Source of the DNA: Cloacimonetes bacterium SCGC AAA252-N17 | GTDB taxonomy: Bacteria; Cloacimonadota; Cloacimonadia; JGIOTU-2 | Direction: 5' to 3' | Assembly: GCA_000404785.1 (NCBI GenBank) | Contig: ASNI01000012.1 | Span: 1-54,435 of the forward strand | DNA: 54,435 nt | Shown here: in pieces, positions 53,124 through 54,435 of the stretch | How the letters are laid out: the number at the start of each line of letters is the position of its first letter | Numbering within the stretch: the first letter of the stretch is position 1 | Translations under genes and position numbers: made by a program | The notes under the pieces: model-generated | The model's database searches: none | What the model saw: only the letters and a program-made list of their open reading frames with translations | Told to the model about the DNA's origin: nothing

Positions 53124-53486
53124 ATGAAAAAAATTGATTGTTATTGGTTAAGTCCGTGCGCGTTATCCTGTGATACTTGCAGCATTCATCTCAGAACAGA
53201 CGAAGAGCTGGCATACTGGAAAGAGCAAGAAGTTGACCTCGATACGATCAGATGCGATGGGTGCAGGTCGAGTTTGGAAGGGAATCACTGGTCTCCGCGT
53301 TGTCCGATATTAGTGTGCTGTGTGTATAAGAAGGAATTAGCTTATTGCTCTCAGTGTGATGAATTTCCGTGCGATATTTTAAAGAAATGGGGCGCTGAGC
53401 ACAAACATCATGCTGAAGCTCTTGATCGATTAATAGAAATAAAGGAACAGGGTGTTGTGCATTGGCTTGAAGAACACGGATATTAG
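53124..53486 (+). CDS. DUF3795-type cysteine-rich protein
   Basis: The 120-residue product has many cysteines: PCALSCDTCSIH (about 12-23), RCDGCRSS, RCPILVCCVYKKELAYCSQC and DEFPCDILKKW. This pattern is typical of DUF3795 proteins, which probably bind zinc or another metal. No signal peptide is present, so it is cytoplasmic. It starts 2 nt after the barrel gene, but no functional link is evident. Confidence 0.82.
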   Translation: MKKIDCYWLSPCALSCDTCSIHLRTDEELAYWKEQEVDLDTIRCDGCRSSLEGNHWSPRCPILVCCVYKKELAYCSQCDEFPCDILKKWGAEHKHHAEALDRLIEIKEQGVVHWLEEHGY

Positions 53487-53517
53487 TAGGGGATGGATTT
53501 ATTGTAAATAATTGCCT

Positions 53518-54435
53518 TTAATCAACCTCAATACTCTCCTCAGCAAGCAAAACAAGTTTGTATTCAGTCTTTGAGTTGCCACAGACCGGATCAAATCTAT
53601 AAAGCATCACAATATCGAGCTCGGAACCGGTCCACTCTCCAGGATTTATTATGAGAAAAGTTCTCACATCATGAGCACAATACTCCTCATCTATCCATGA
53701 GCCGGAATTCGCATAGATGCTTGTATAGCTGTATGTGGTTGGATAAACTGATATATGAGGATAGTGTGAATGCCCGAATGCAATGATCTTGTATGGCTTA
53801 GTCGATTGATTCGTCATATATTCTATTATAGGAGCACCCGAAAGGTCAACTCCATTCCAGATCCCAATTGCAGCACTTGTCGGAACCGGAACCTCATTAA
53901 CGATTTGAGTTTCCTGCCAGAGTGTCTCGATGCTGTCCGCATACATCTCATAGGCACCATTGAAGGAGAAGGGGTCAAAATAGCTGTCAATTCCGCCCAT
54001 CTTTATTATCTCATCATACAATGGAGGGCAGTCCATATTGAAATTGGATAATACTGTAAGGAAAGCAAGCGTCCATCCGGTAAAGAATTCGAACGACCCT
54101 TTTTCATTTATCAATTTCTGCGGGTCATATGGAGCTTGTGATGCCATACCCGTTGCATAAAGGCGCGCTATAAAGTATCCGGGTGGTAATTTATGAGAAG
54201 GATTGATCAGGGATTGAGGGCAGTTGAATAAGTCGTAGCGATGTCCGTGTTCCATGATAATTCTATCAACTGGTGAATATTTACCAAGTCCCGGCACATC
54301 GCCCATCCATGTTATATTTGGAATTATCCCATTCAGAATTTCATGTGTGAGCAGCATGTCATGATTGCCCGGCACATAAATAAGTTCTATCTCACCTTCG
54401 TTTACGATAGTTCTGAATTTATTGAATATCTGCAA
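53518..54435 (-). CDS. Calcineurin-like metallophosphoesterase, partial
   Basis: At least 305 residues, cut by the right edge of the window. It contains VPGNHDMLL, IMEHGHRYDLF and AFGHSHYPHISVY, which match the later metal-binding blocks of the calcineurin-like fold. The N-terminal D-x-H and GD blocks are missing, so the gene must continue beyond 54435; the apparent TTG at the edge is not a true start. Substrate unknown. Convergent with the DUF3795 gene. Confidence 0.88.
   Translation of the reverse strand: MQIFNKFRTIVNEGEIELIYVPGNHDMLLTHEILNGIIPNITWMGDVPGLGKYSPVDRIIMEHGHRYDLFNCPQSLINPSHKLPPGYFIARLYATGMASQAPYDPQKLINEKGSFEFFTGWTLAFLTVLSNFNMDCPPLYDEIIKMGGIDSYFDPFSFNGAYEMYADSIETLWQETQIVNEVPVPTSAAIGIWNGVDLSGAPIIEYMTNQSTKPYKIIAFGHSHYPHISVYPTTYSYTSIYANSGSWIDEEYCAHDVRTFLIINPGEWTGSELDIVMLYRFDPVCGNSKTEYKLVLLAEESIEVD

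Overview
The window looks like a chromosomal segment from an uncultured, AT-rich, Gram-negative bacterium of the FCB group, most likely Cloacimonadota or a close relative. This rests on three things: several exported proteins carry type IX secretion-style C-terminal sorting domains (NxPNPF ... IYNxKGQxV ... WDGxDxxG ... GxYFxKL) ending in LLIK or IILR; the ribosomal operons are arranged in a fully contiguous bacterial order; and coding is AT-rich with standard Shine-Dalgarno sites. The phylum is an inference, not proven by the sequence.

Positions 1-31479 are one uninterrupted plus-strand superoperon for translation and transcription. It begins with tRNA-Thr(TGT), tRNA-Tyr(GTA), tRNA-Gly(TCC), tRNA-Thr(GGT) and tuf, the same order as E. 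coli thrU-tyrU-glyT-thrT-tufB. Then come rpmG, tRNA-Trp, secE, nusG, rplKAJL, rpoBC, rpsL, rpsG, fusA, and the complete S10, spc and alpha operons with secY, adk, map, infA and rpmJ. It ends at rplQ with a strong intrinsic terminator. No second tuf follows fusA. L17 has an unusual charged tail of about 130 residues.

Positions 31480-40711 are an AT-rich accessory region for exported proteins. Three tandem paralogs of an unrecognised signal-peptide protein, each in a repeated unit with its own intergenic element, lead into an M23 metallopeptidase and a gingipain-like C25 peptidase, both with sorting domains. An intact IS256-type insertion sequence (perfect 26-bp ends, 8-bp target duplication) sits between the intergenic element and the gene of the second unit. 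Its transposase needs a one-base slip at an A7 run. After paralogs 1 and 2, relic start sites with strong ribosome binding sites sit exactly where the M23 gene starts after paralog 3. This suggests an ancestral paralog-peptidase pair that was duplicated and partly deleted.

Positions 40725-43142 (minus strand) hold a compact ogt-ispG-ppx housekeeping operon. Positions 43479-47628 (minus strand) hold a three-gene DNA-processing cassette: a D12-class adenine methyltransferase, a HerA-type ATPase and a NurA-type nuclease with an embedded zinc ribbon. This is a plausible genome-defence or DNA-end-processing island. Its herA is interrupted by a single-base frameshift.

Positions 47764-54435 carry a GNAT acetyltransferase, a 530-bp stretch of intergenic repeats, a clostripain-like (C11) lipoprotein peptidase, a VCBS-repeat surface protein whose sorting domain has been invaded in frame by a small palindromic element, an outer-membrane-type protein, a DUF3795 cysteine-rich protein, and a metallophosphoesterase cut by the window edge.
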